From contig NZ_JASHKR010000040.1 in assembly GCF_030056815.1 (NCBI RefSeq), forward strand, positions 1-44,515: 44,515 nt of DNA, in the 5' to 3' direction. A program made the translations under genes and the position numbers. This stretch comes from Rhodococcus sp. IEGM 1379. GTDB lineage: Bacteria; Actinomycetota; Actinomycetes; Mycobacteriales; Mycobacteriaceae. The notes beneath the pieces were generated by a model. The model was not told where the DNA came from. It searched no databases and saw only the letters and a program-made list of their open reading frames with translations. Below, in pieces: positions 25,258-33,651 of the stretch. Each line of letters opens with the position of its first letter. Within the stretch, counting starts at the first letter, position 1.

Positions 25258-27063
25258 TCAGCGCAGAAAAGTACCGGCTACCTGCACAGCAGGCGCGGAG
25301 CTGTCGGCTCCGGCAATGAACACCGCAAATGCCAAATCTCCCTTGATCCCGACAAACCATCCATGGGCGGGTCCCCCGTCCACTTCCGCTGTTCCGGTCT
25401 TGCCCAACAGTCCGTCGATGTCCGCGAGCGAGGTGGCCGTTCCACCCGTGACGGTCTCACGCATCATCGTCCGCAACTGTTCGGTCACCGCGGACGGAGC
25501 GGGCGCAACAGTCTGATCGGCGACGCCTGGTTGCCCCTTCACAAGCATCGGAGCCGGCGTCGCACCATGCGCGATCGACGACGCGACCAACGCCATCCCG
25601 AACGGCGTGGCAGTAACTGAGCCCTGCCCGATCGCGGACTCGACACGCTCGGCCGGAGTGTTCGCGTCGGGAACCTTTCCGGTCACCGTCGTCAGGCCCG
25701 GGGTGACATAGTCGACGCCCAATCCGAATTGCAGGGCCGCGTTATGCAGAGCGTCGGCGGGCAGTCCGACGGCGAGCCTCGCCATCGTGGTGTTGCACGA
25801 CTTCGCAAATGCGGTGTGCAGCGGTACTGAGCCGAGGTCGAACTCGTCGTCGTTGGGAATCTGCCGGCCCTCGATGTTCTCGGTCCCGGGGCACGACAGG
25901 ATCGTGTCGGGAGTCGCGACACCGGCTTGCAGCGCGGCCGACGTCGTCACGGTCTTGAAGGTCGATCCCGGCGGGTACAGACCGGTCAAAGCAATCGGCC
26001 CCTGAGCATCTGCAGCCGAATTCTGCGCCACTGCCAGAACTGCACCGGACGACGGTTGCAATGCAACGATCACTCCCGGCTGAGTGACCCCGGCAAGTGC
26101 GTTTTCGGCGGCCAACTGAAGGTTTCGATCGATCGTGGTTGCAATGTTCGGGGCGACCGGGCCGTCCTGCCCGGCGAGAGTCGTTGCAGCGCCGTTCTCT
26201 TTTACCAGTTGCACCGCCCAGCCGGCAGATTTGTCCTGACCTTGCTGCCACAGATCCGCAAGCCCACTGAATGTCGGCGACGAAAGAGCCTTGTCGACGG
26301 AAAGCAGCCGTGCCTGCGGCGCCAGCGTCACACCGGGTACAGCAACCAGTCGATCTTCAATGGGTGCAAGGTCTTCCGCGCGAAGGGTGACGGCGGTGAC
26401 AGGTTTGCCGGCGGCAGCGGCGAGGTCGCTGCGCAAGGAGCCCGAGGTGATGGTCGGTGCGATCGGCGACAGAAGTGCCGCTACAGCAGCGGTATCCGCG
26501 GTGGGATCGAGATTCACCAGGGTCACCACTTGTTGCTCCAGGATGGGCTGGCGGGCGGAATCGAGAACGACGGGCGGTGCGCCCGTAGTGGGCGTGTATC
26601 GAAGGGTCGTCGATGCCGTTAGATCCGGGGCGAGCAACGTCGGGTCCCATTGGATCAACCAGTTGTCGCCGCTTGCCGATGCGCTCCCGTGCGTCGAGTA
26701 CGACCAGTCCTGCCCTTCGGCGAACTTCCAGGATGCGTCCAGGGTGAAGGTGCCGGCGTTGTCGCTGGATTCTTCGGCATCCGAGACTGTGAACGTGCCC
26801 TCGTCCTTCCCCAGTCCGTCGATCATGGCTGTGATCGCCGTGGATGCTGCAACAGGATCCGTGGTGAGGTTGGCGGCAGTCTGAACATCGTCTGCGGTGA
26901 GCGCCGACGCGAACTGCTCGGCCACTGATCGCGGCTGGTCAGGGCCATTACTGCAGGCGACGACGCTGCCCGTTATAGCTGCTCCCAGCGCCACCGACGC
27001 TAGGGCTCGTCGGATCAAACTGCGGTGGGTATCGACTCTGGACTGGCGCACATTCTCGATCAT
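25258..27063 (-). CDS. Class B penicillin-binding lipoprotein (Rv2864c-like)
   Basis: A 601-residue class B PBP that cross-links peptidoglycan. It has a signal peptide with lipobox VVAC (C37), an NTF2-like MecA_N domain (about 44-160), a dimerisation domain and a transpeptidase domain with STFK (367-370), SCN (422-424) and KTGT (555-558), all intact. Size and layout match the mycobacterial lipoprotein PBP Rv2864c. The upstream TAAATT (27069-27074) lies five bases before the ATG. It is followed after 107 bases by a degenerate copy of itself, and the two are likely co-transcribed. The absence of an N-terminal glycosyltransferase domain marks it as class B. Confidence 0.93.
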   Translation of the reverse strand: MIENVRQSRVDTHRSLIRRALASVALGAAITGSVVACSNGPDQPRSVAEQFASALTADDVQTAANLTTDPVAASTAITAMIDGLGKDEGTFTVSDAEESSDNAGTFTLDASWKFAEGQDWSYSTHGSASASGDNWLIQWDPTLLAPDLTASTTLRYTPTTGAPPVVLDSARQPILEQQVVTLVNLDPTADTAAVAALLSPIAPTITSGSLRSDLAAAAGKPVTAVTLRAEDLAPIEDRLVAVPGVTLAPQARLLSVDKALSSPTFSGLADLWQQGQDKSAGWAVQLVKENGAATTLAGQDGPVAPNIATTIDRNLQLAAENALAGVTQPGVIVALQPSSGAVLAVAQNSAADAQGPIALTGLYPPGSTFKTVTTSAALQAGVATPDTILSCPGTENIEGRQIPNDDEFDLGSVPLHTAFAKSCNTTMARLAVGLPADALHNAALQFGLGVDYVTPGLTTVTGKVPDANTPAERVESAIGQGSVTATPFGMALVASSIAHGATPAPMLVKGQPGVADQTVAPAPSAVTEQLRTMMRETVTGGTATSLADIDGLLGKTGTAEVDGGPAHGWFVGIKGDLAFAVFIAGADSSAPAVQVAGTFLR

Positions 27064-27068
27064 GCCCG

Positions 27069-27074
27069 AATTTA
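27069..27074 (-). promoter_or_regulatory. Possible -10 element of the PBP gene
   Basis: TAAATT on the minus strand lies five bases before the ATG at 27063, close to leaderless spacing. The divergent gene at 27151 has its own ribosome site, so the 87-base gap must contain two promoters. Confidence 0.35.
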
Positions 27075-27150
27075 TGGCGAACCTTCGAATATCGGTGTAA
27101 TCATGTAATCAGTGCAATAAGCACTACCGACGACTTCTCAGGAGAACGTC

Positions 27151-27705
27151 ATGAAAAATTCACACGGCCCCGGCGAGCGCGGATTCGGTCGCCCGGGAGG
27201 TTGGCAACAAGCTTCGGTTCCCGACGCCGGTGACGCGGCCGACTGGTTTGCCGGCCGACTCCCCGACACCTGGTTCACCGGCCCCGCCGATGTTCAGGTG
27301 GACCGCGAGGAAATTGTTGTCCTCGGAGAACTACCGCCGGTCGACGGCGGAGAAGCGGCTGCCGAGGGGCGTATCTCTCGCTTCCGTGAAACCACGCGCG
27401 CCGATCGCATGCGTATCGCCGACGAGGCGGAAGCACGATACGGACGCAAGGTCGCTTGGGGCGTGAAACTCGACGAAAAGACCTTCCTGTTCACACATCT
27501 CGCAGTTCCGGTGATGACGAGGTTGCGGCAACCCGAGCGCAAGGTTCTCGACACATTGGTCGATGCGGGTGTGGCTCGATCACGTGCTGACGCCCTCAAG
27601 TGGACGGTTCGCTTGGCAGGCCAACACAGCGAACAGTGGCTCGCGGAATTACGGGACGCGATGTCGAAGGTCGAAGACCTGCGAGCGGAGGGCCCAAAGA
27701 TCTGA
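27151..27705 (+). CDS. Conserved actinobacterial protein of unknown function
   Basis: A 184-residue soluble protein that I recognise only as a conserved actinobacterial type, not by function. It begins with a Gly-rich disordered tail (1-20), followed by an alpha/beta part (30-70, DREEIVVLGELPP) and a basic/acidic helix around RFRETTRADRMRIADEAEARYGRK. The C-terminal segment VLDTLVDAGVARSRADALKWTVRL (about 132-155) has the spacing of a ribbon-helix-helix or similar small DNA-binding fold. AGGAGA (27140-27145) precedes the ATG. It diverges from the PBP operon. DNA binding is a guess. Confidence 0.75.
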   Translation: MKNSHGPGERGFGRPGGWQQASVPDAGDAADWFAGRLPDTWFTGPADVQVDREEIVVLGELPPVDGGEAAAEGRISRFRETTRADRMRIADEAEARYGRKVAWGVKLDEKTFLFTHLAVPVMTRLRQPERKVLDTLVDAGVARSRADALKWTVRLAGQHSEQWLAELRDAMSKVEDLRAEGPKI

Positions 27706-27922
27706 GAGGAGATCCACACAACAATTCAATTGCCGAGACCAACTGCTACCAAGTAGCGTTGACGGCGAATCGCAAGCGTCCGCGCCAGCGGTGAGCGCAT
27801 CAAACGCAAGTCGAACGAATAGGAAACGGGCCGTTGCTCATCTAGAGGTTTGTTACGCGAAGGCATCCACACCCATCAGCCGCGGCTGAGCCGGGTGGTT
27901 CCCCGCATCCTCTGGAGTACGT
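27706..27922 (+). promoter_or_regulatory. Long leader before the ABC-F gene
   Basis: A 217-base gap without a convincing gene. It contains a perfect 14-bp palindrome (TCAGCCGCGGCTGA, 27876-27889) 33 bases before the ABC-F start. It also holds a 33-codon reading frame from GTG 27791 to a TGA at 27887-27889 that ends within that palindrome but lacks a ribosome site. ABC-F resistance genes are often controlled by attenuation in such leaders, so this may be one; the evidence is positional only. Confidence 0.4.
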
Positions 27923-29524
27923 ATGACCCATTCTCGTTCATACCTGGCGCTTTCCGATCTCACCTTCACCTGGCCTGACGGCGAGCAGGTTTTCGCCAGC
28001 CTCAACCTCGTATTTCCCAGCGGCCGAGTCGGTCTGGTGGGACTGAACGGATCCGGAAAGTCGACACTGTTGCGCCTGATTGCAGGCCAACTGACACCGG
28101 ATTCCGGCTCTGTCAACGCTTCCGGCGAGATCGGGTATCTGCGCCAAGACATTACGTTGGACCCTGACGTCCGTGTCGATGACATCCTGGGCATTCGCGA
28201 TCTGCGAAAGGCTTTGCACCGCATAGAAACCGGCGATAGCACAGAGTCCGATTTCTCCCTGGTCGACAACAACTGGGATATCGAGGAACGTGCGATCTCC
28301 ACTCTGTATCGCCTTGGCCTCGAGCGCGTTGTACCCGATATCCAAGCCTTGGGACGCACGGTGGGAACTCTGTCCGGCGGCGAGACAGTACTACTCGGCC
28401 TCACGGCTGCACTACTGCAAAATCCGCAGGTACTGCTGCTGGATGAGCCGACTAACAACCTGGACCGCGAGGCCCGCGGCAGGGTTCACGATGCAGTGCA
28501 ACAGTTTCCGGGAACCGTCGTGGTCGTGAGCCACGACCGGGAATTGCTGAACAGCATGGAGTTCACGGTCGAATTGCGGCGCGGCAATCTCCGAGTGTTC
28601 GGCGGCAACTACTCGATGTATCAGGAAATAGTTGCTGCCGAACAGGAAAACGCCCAGGCTGCTGTTCGAGATGCCAAGACCGATCTGGCAAAACAGAGCC
28701 GCGAACTGATCGAGACACGAATCAAACTGGACCGTCGAAAGCGGTACGGACAGAAGATGCTCGACGAAAAGCGTCTGCCACCTATTCTGGCGCAGACTCG
28801 CAAGCGTAAGGCCGAGGTTTCCGCCGGAAAGTTGGCGGTCAGCCACATCGGAAAGGTCGACGACGCCAAGTCTGCCCTCACCGATGCCGAGGACTTGCTT
28901 CGGGACGACCGTGAAATTCGGCTGAATCTTCCTGCCACCGAGGTATTTCCAGGTCAGCAGGTGGCTGCGCTGGACGAGGTGACACTGCGTAGCGGCCAAC
29001 AAGTGTCGCTGCAGATCACCGGACCCGAACGCATTGCGATAGTGGGGCGCAACGGAATCGGCAAGACAACACTGCTCGACGCACTGGCTGTATGTGGTCT
29101 ACGGCTTCCCTACCGCGCTCTGCCACAGAGACTGGACGTGTTCGACAATGACCTGTCGGTTGCCGACAACGTCGCGCTGGCTGCGCCGCACGCAACCAGT
29201 GAGGAAATCCGCGGACAGCTGGCTCGATTCCTTTTCCGCGGAACAGATTCCGATGTACTGGCGTCGGCCCTGTCCGGCGGCGAACGCCTTCGCGCCGCGC
29301 TGGCTACTATCCTTCTGGCGCAGCCGGCACCGAAACTCCTTCTACTCGACGAACCGACCAACAACCTGGATCTGCCGAGCCTCGCTCACTTGACGCAGGC
29401 TCTACAAGATTTCCGGGGCGCACTTGTAGTTGTCAGTCACGATCTCCCGTTCCTGCGGGACATCGGAATCACCCGCTGGATCAGTATGGATGAGAACGGG
29501 ATTCAAGAAATCGACCCCGAGTAG
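27923..29524 (+). CDS. ABC-F family ribosome-associated ATPase
   Basis: A 533-residue protein with two ABC domains and no membrane segments. The first Walker A is GLNGSGKST (40-48) with signature LSGGE (150-154) and Walker B LLLDEP. The second Walker A is GRNGIGKTT (375-383) with [11 protein letters not shown] and Walker B LLLDEP. The domains are separated by a charged helical linker (about 245-335). ABC-F proteins bind the ribosomal E site and act in translation or in protection from ribosome-targeting antibiotics. The linker length and the extra-long leader upstream suggest the antibiotic-resistance type, but the drug class cannot be read. GGAG precedes the ATG. Confidence 0.9.
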   Translation: MTHSRSYLALSDLTFTWPDGEQVFASLNLVFPSGRVGLVGLNGSGKSTLLRLIAGQLTPDSGSVNASGEIGYLRQDITLDPDVRVDDILGIRDLRKALHRIETGDSTESDFSLVDNNWDIEERAISTLYRLGLERVVPDIQALGRTVGTLSGGETVLLGLTAALLQNPQVLLLDEPTNNLDREARGRVHDAVQQFPGTVVVVSHDRELLNSMEFTVELRRGNLRVFGGNYSMYQEIVAAEQENAQAAVRDAKTDLAKQSRELIETRIKLDRRKRYGQKMLDEKRLPPILAQTRKRKAEVSAGKLAVSHIGKVDDAKSALTDAEDLLRDDREIRLNLPATEVFPGQQVAALDEVTLRSGQQVSLQITGPERIAIVGRNGIGKTTLLDALAVCGLRLPYRALPQRLDVFDNDLSVADNVALAAPHATSEEIRGQLARFLFRGTDSDVLASALSGGERLRAALATILLAQPAPKLLLLDEPTNNLDLPSLAHLTQALQDFRGALVVVSHDLPFLRDIGITRWISMDENGIQEIDPE

Positions 29525-29544
29525 CCCGACGCACGGTTCACGTC

Positions 29545-29550
29545 CATACT
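29545..29550 (+). promoter_or_regulatory. Possible -10 element of the following hydrolase gene
   Basis: CATACT lies six bases before the GTG at 29557, suggesting a leaderless mRNA. No clear -35 element is visible. Confidence 0.35.
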
Positions 29551-29556
29551 GGATCA

Positions 29557-30351
29557 GTGATGCAGGATGTGAGGAACCCGGTCGACGGCACCCGTATCGC
29601 CTACCAGGTCGTGGGGACGGGCACTCCCCTGCTGATGGTGCACGGCACGGCCCTGTCCCACTCGATCTGGCGGGGATTCGGCTACGTCAAAACCCTGCAA
29701 GAGCAGTATCGACTGATCCTGGTCGACATGCGTGGTCATGGTCGCAGCGACAAGCCACACGATTCCGATTCTTATGCAATGGATCTGGTGGTCGCGGATC
29801 TACTCGAAATCCTCGATACCGAATCACCGTTCGAACCCTCACATGTCTTGGGGTACTCGTTCGGCGGCCGCGCTGCCCTCTCACTGACGATCGAGCATTC
29901 CGAACGGATCCGATCGCTGACCGTCGGCGGTGGTAGTAGCCGGCCCATGACCGGAGCGTTCGACGCTCTGTTCTTCCCGGGTTGCGTCGACGCTCTCGAA
30001 CGCGGCGGTATGGACGGATTCCTCGAAGGTTGGGGCATCAGGCGCGGTAAGCCTGTCGATCCGCAGACTGCTGCGGCGTTCCGTCGCAACGATGCGCTGG
30101 CGTTGGCTGCGTACATGCGACGGTCGGATGTCGAACCTGGAATCGACGACGCCGTTCTTCGCGCCCTGACTACCCCGACGTCAATGTTTGTCGGCTCGAA
30201 AGACCGGGAGCGGCGCCCCGATACCGAGTACGCCGCCTCCCTGATCCCTGATTGTTCGTTGACTGTTATCGAGGGCACTGATCATGCAAGTGCCGTCGCA
30301 GCCTCCGAAGCTGTTCTGGCGTCGCTAATTCCGTTTCTGAGCCAGAACTAG
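29557..30351 (+). CDS. Alpha/beta hydrolase
   Basis: A 264-residue single-domain alpha/beta hydrolase. The oxyanion region is MVHGTALS (27-34), the nucleophile is S101 in GYSFGG, the acid is probably the Asp in FVGSKDRER and the base is the His in EGTDHAS near 248. Length and layout fit esterases and haloperoxidase-like hydrolases, and the substrate is unknown. Start GTG 29557 or ATG 29560; neither has a clear ribosome site. It converges on the acyl-CoA dehydrogenase gene, and its stop lies in the first copy of a 20-bp tandem duplication. Confidence 0.85.
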   Translation: MMQDVRNPVDGTRIAYQVVGTGTPLLMVHGTALSHSIWRGFGYVKTLQEQYRLILVDMRGHGRSDKPHDSDSYAMDLVVADLLEILDTESPFEPSHVLGYSFGGRAALSLTIEHSERIRSLTVGGGSSRPMTGAFDALFFPGCVDALERGGMDGFLEGWGIRRGKPVDPQTAAAFRRNDALALAAYMRRSDVEPGIDDAVLRALTTPTSMFVGSKDRERRPDTEYAASLIPDCSLTVIEGTDHASAVAASEAVLASLIPFLSQN

Positions 30352-30387
30352 CCCAACAGACCCTTCGCTAGCCCAATAGCCCCTTCG
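30348..30387. repeat. 20-bp tandem duplication spanning two convergent stop codons
   Basis: Units 30348-30367 and 30368-30387 agree at 18 of 20 positions. Each begins CTAGCCCAA. The first holds the plus-strand stop of the hydrolase, and the second holds the minus-strand stop of the acyl-CoA dehydrogenase. The end of the dehydrogenase gene therefore appears duplicated. Confidence 0.88.
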
Positions 30388-31597
30388 CGATGTGCGTGAC
30401 CTGGATTTCGTTGCTGCCGGCGTAGATCATGAGCGACTTCGCGTCGCGCGCCAGCTGCTCAACGCGGTATTCCGCCATGTAGCCGTTGCCACCGAACAAC
30501 TGGACGGCTTCCATCGCGACCTCGGTTGCAGCGCGCGATGAGTACAGCTTCATTGCCGATGCCTCCGCCAGGGTCACCTTGTCGCCGGCTGCAGTGCGTT
30601 CGATTGCGTTGAAGACCATGTTCTGCACGTTGATTCGCGCAATTTCCATCTCGGCGAGCTTGAGCTGAATAAGCTGGAACTGCCCGATTTCACGGCCCCA
30701 CAGCTTGCGCGACTTCGCGTAGTCGATGCTCAACCGGTGGCACTCGTTGATGATGCCCAATGCCAGGGACGCGATACCGATGCGCTCGGCAGCGAAGCTT
30801 TCCTTGGCACTGGACTTTCCGTCGGACTTTCCGCTGTCTTCGGTTTCGCCGAGGAGGCGGTCCTTGGAGATGCGCACGTTGTCGAAGAACAACTCGCCGG
30901 TGGGCGAGGAGTTCATGCCCATCTTCTTGAAGGGAGCGCCCTGCGTGAAGCCTTCCATACCCTTGTCGAGGATGAACGCGAGAACCTTGCGGTCGCGGCG
31001 ATCGACGGACGCGTCGCCGTCGTCGAGCTTGGCGTAGACGATGGTGACGTCGGCGTACGGACCGTTGGTGATGAAGGTCTTGTTGCCGTTGAGGATGTAA
31101 TCGTCACCGTCGCGTCGTACGTAGGACTTCATGCCCCCGAAGGCATCCGATCCGGAGTCGGGTTCGGTAATCGCCCATGCACCGACGGTGTCGAACGTGA
31201 CCAGCCCGGGCAGCCAGCGTTCCTTCTGGGCCAGGGTGCCGCGGCTGCGGATGGTTCCGGCGGTCAATCCGAGGCTCACACCCATGGTGGCGACGAGGCC
31301 GAGGGTGACGCCGGCCAGTTCGCTGTTGAGTACAACGCCCATGCTGCCGGCGCCACTGAAGGCGCTGGACTTCTCACCGTCACCGGCGGGAGCGTCGCCA
31401 CGCTCACGGGCGAGCGACTTCTCGAGGCCTTCGCGTGCCATGTCGGCCAGTCCGAAGGTCGCGTACAGCTTGCGGATGATGTCGAAGGGAGGCTGTTCAC
31501 CACTTTCGAGCTTGTCGACGTGTGGGCGCACCTCCTTGTCGATGAAGCCTCGCAAGGCGTCGCGGAACATCAGGTCGGTGTCGGACCACTCGTACAT
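30368..31597 (-). CDS. Acyl-CoA dehydrogenase
   Basis: A 409-residue FAD-dependent acyl-CoA dehydrogenase. The FAD/substrate loop WAITEPDSGSDAFG (141-154), the KTFITNG segment and the C-terminal GGNGYM and YAGSNEIQ motifs are present. The usual YEG catalytic glutamate is alanine here. E271 (AAERIG) stands where isovaleryl-CoA dehydrogenase has its base, so the catalytic residue is probably shifted as in that subgroup. Unusual hydrophilic inserts occur at about 62-82 and 252-268 (rich in Lys, Ser, Gly). A KstR-like box lies 65 bases upstream. The substrate, perhaps a sterol side chain or branched acyl-CoA, is unknown. Confidence 0.92.
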   Translation of the reverse strand: MYEWSDTDLMFRDALRGFIDKEVRPHVDKLESGEQPPFDIIRKLYATFGLADMAREGLEKSLARERGDAPAGDGEKSSAFSGAGSMGVVLNSELAGVTLGLVATMGVSLGLTAGTIRSRGTLAQKERWLPGLVTFDTVGAWAITEPDSGSDAFGGMKSYVRRDGDDYILNGNKTFITNGPYADVTIVYAKLDDGDASVDRRDRKVLAFILDKGMEGFTQGAPFKKMGMNSSPTGELFFDNVRISKDRLLGETEDSGKSDGKSSAKESFAAERIGIASLALGIINECHRLSIDYAKSRKLWGREIGQFQLIQLKLAEMEIARINVQNMVFNAIERTAAGDKVTLAEASAMKLYSSRAATEVAMEAVQLFGGNGYMAEYRVEQLARDAKSLMIYAGSNEIQVTHIAKGLLG

Positions 31598-31661
31598 GTG
31601 CCTGCACTCCAGTCAGTGAACGATCAGGGTCGACTGCCGGGGAGCAGTCATACACCGAATA

Positions 31662-31675
31662 TAGAACACGTTCCA
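31662..31675. promoter_or_regulatory. KstR-like (TetR-type) operator upstream of the acyl-CoA dehydrogenase
   Basis: TAGAACACGTTCCA fits TNNAACNNGTTNNA, the KstR consensus as I recall it. It overlaps a minus-strand TATATT (31658-31663) that could be the -10 element of the dehydrogenase gene, so binding would block transcription. Other TetR regulators of lipid metabolism use similar sites. Confidence 0.5.
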
Positions 31676-31692
31676 ATTGCAGGAAAAGAAAC

Positions 31693-32994
31693 TCAGCTGA
31701 TCAGCCCCATACGCTGCGACAACCATGTCAGTTCATTCTGGAGAGCGGCCGACCACACGACAAAGCTGTGGCCTCCGGGCAGCTCGAGGTACTTCACATC
31801 CATACCCGCAGCTTTGGCCGCGTCGTAGATCTTCTGCTGACCGGGCTTGAACTCGTTGTCGTCGGAACCGACCACAACGATTCCGCCCGAATTCGGGAAC
31901 TTCCGTCCCGCCAGAATGTCCATCGGGTTGACCTTCTTGAACGCGGCTTCGTTGCCACCGAATATCTGGTCGACAGTGCGCGCGCGGTCGCCCAGCGAAG
32001 GCTCGAACTGACCGGAGAGGTCGAAGAAGGTCGGGTAGACGTCGGGGAAGTTGGTCGCCATCTGCAGCGAGCACGTTCCGCCGTAGGAGAGTCCGCCGAT
32101 GGCCCAGGCCTTCGGATTCGTATCTACCTGGAACGCTGCGGTCACAGCCGCCGGTAGATCCTTGGCCAGGTACGTCGCGACATTGCCGGCGGGGGAATCG
32201 GTACACAACGGATTTGCGAATTGAGTACCGGTGGCGTCGGCCATAACAACGATCGGTGCCAGCCCGCCATGTTGGTGCGCAAAGGAATCCATTGTGGCGG
32301 TGAGCTTCCCACCCTGTAGCCAGTCTTGCGGACTCCCAGGTTGCCCCGCCATCAACACCAGAACCGGAAGCAGTGGACGCGGATCAGTGAAGTACGACGG
32401 TGGTAGGTACACCTCCGCGTCGCGGGCGACAAATCCTGAAACCGCGCCGGGGACAGGCAAAGTCGCGACCCGACCGCGAGTCGTCATGCCTTCCGGCGCT
32501 TTCCACACGGTGTCCGTAGGATTTCCGGTGACGACCGGGGTTGTCGGTCCGGGTACGTCACTGAGAGCGATTCGGTCAAAATCGTCGTGGCCCAGCACAA
32601 TTCCAACCGTCGGATAGGCCGAGAACTCCAGATTGATCTGCGTCGCAGCTGCGAGAACAACCAGCAACGCTGCCACCACGGAGACAGCGGCACTACGAAT
32701 GTTCCCACCCGCCTTGATACGTGGGCCGAGAAGCAGCAGCGCGTACACGCCCATCCCGATCCACACGTAAATCGACATCGCGATCGGATCGGGGAAAGGC
32801 ACGATCACCTTTTCCACCAGGATCCACGCTGCAACCATGATCAGGAACGCAGCGAACCCGCAGACGGGGATCGCGTAGCGGTAGAACCACCGTGCCTTCC
32901 CACTCAGTAGCCACACTCCACCGAGCGCCCCCAGCGCCGTCAGGACCACGGGCAAGAGCCCCGAGATCACACTCGTTTGATAGAGCCAGTCCAC
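31693..32994 (-). CDS. Membrane-anchored esterase of the esterase D / antigen 85 fold
   Basis: A 433-residue protein with four membrane helices (about 10-30, 40-60, 72-90, 103-118), then an extracytoplasmic alpha/beta hydrolase domain. The nucleophile is S303 in GGLSYGG, and the likely base is the His of LPGGHSFVVW near the C-terminus. The catalytic domain belongs to the esterase D/antigen 85 type, which in mycolata includes mycolyltransferases, but the membrane anchor and the missing signal peptide set it apart from secreted Ag85 proteins. The substrate is unknown. It starts at ATG 32994 and is divergent from trpF. Confidence 0.85.
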   Translation of the reverse strand: MDWLYQTSVISGLLPVVLTALGALGGVWLLSGKARWFYRYAIPVCGFAAFLIMVAAWILVEKVIVPFPDPIAMSIYVWIGMGVYALLLLGPRIKAGGNIRSAAVSVVAALLVVLAAATQINLEFSAYPTVGIVLGHDDFDRIALSDVPGPTTPVVTGNPTDTVWKAPEGMTTRGRVATLPVPGAVSGFVARDAEVYLPPSYFTDPRPLLPVLVLMAGQPGSPQDWLQGGKLTATMDSFAHQHGGLAPIVVMADATGTQFANPLCTDSPAGNVATYLAKDLPAAVTAAFQVDTNPKAWAIGGLSYGGTCSLQMATNFPDVYPTFFDLSGQFEPSLGDRARTVDQIFGGNEAAFKKVNPMDILAGRKFPNSGGIVVVGSDDNEFKPGQQKIYDAAKAAGMDVKYLELPGGHSFVVWSAALQNELTWLSQRMGLIS

Positions 32995-33044
32995 GTCGCG
33001 CCTCTCGCGTGAAGAAATGTCGCTCGCTCGAGGCTAGTACCCTG

Positions 33045-33647
33045 ATGCAGGTGACATTCATCAAGGTCTGTGGACTTCGCGACGCCGATACCGTCGATCT
33101 AGCTGTGCGACTGGGCGTCGACGCCATCGGTTTTGTGTTCGCCGAGAGCGTCCGCAAGGTCGATCCCGCGCTGGCGGCAGATCTCATTGCACGGGTACCC
33201 GCAAGCATCAGAGCGGTCGGCGTATTTCTGGGCAATCCCCTCGATCAGATCCTCGACATCGCCCGGGCCACCGGGCTGAAGTACGTCCAGATCCATGATC
33301 TCGATTCCGCCGAGCAGGTCCAGAGTCTGCACGACGCCGGACTCCTCGTGATTCGCGCAGTTGTTTCCGGCAAGGTGCGCGACGGGTACAACCTCGATCT
33401 GGGTGAGGACGAACTCCTGATCGACGGCACCGACGCCGGTTCCGGAGTGCCGTGGGACTGGGCGCAGCAGCAATCACGCCCGCAGGGGCATTGGATTCTG
33501 GCCGGCGGACTCAACCCGGACAACGTACGGGCGGCGTTGGACGCCACCGGAGCTTGGGGCGTCGACGTGTCCAGTGGCGTCGAATCCTCGCGGGGAGTGA
33601 AGAACCATGTGTTGATCGAAAACTTTGTCGCAGCAGTGCGCAACTGA
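33045..33647 (+). CDS. trpF: Phosphoribosylanthranilate isomerase
   Basis: A 200-residue (beta/alpha)8 barrel with the TrpF signatures KVCGLR (general base C9), the catalytic acid D127 (LLIDGTDAGSG), the phosphate-binding LAGGLNPDNV (152-161) and GVDVSSGVE (172-180). It converts phosphoribosylanthranilate to CdRP in tryptophan synthesis. The start ATG 33045 gives the normal family N-terminus; the longer frame overlaps the divergent esterase gene. There is no other trp gene here, and an MFS gene follows after four bases. Mycolata usually rely on the dual-function PriA for this step, so a separate trpF is notable. Confidence 0.9.
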   Translation: MQVTFIKVCGLRDADTVDLAVRLGVDAIGFVFAESVRKVDPALAADLIARVPASIRAVGVFLGNPLDQILDIARATGLKYVQIHDLDSAEQVQSLHDAGLLVIRAVVSGKVRDGYNLDLGEDELLIDGTDAGSGVPWDWAQQQSRPQGHWILAGGLNPDNVRAALDATGAWGVDVSSGVESSRGVKNHVLIENFVAAVRN

Positions 33648-33651
33648 CTTC

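Noticed and set aside
27791-27889. 33-codon reading frame in the ABC-F leader as a real small protein
   Set aside because: There is no ribosome site before the GTG and no peptide character. It is kept only as a possible attenuator element.
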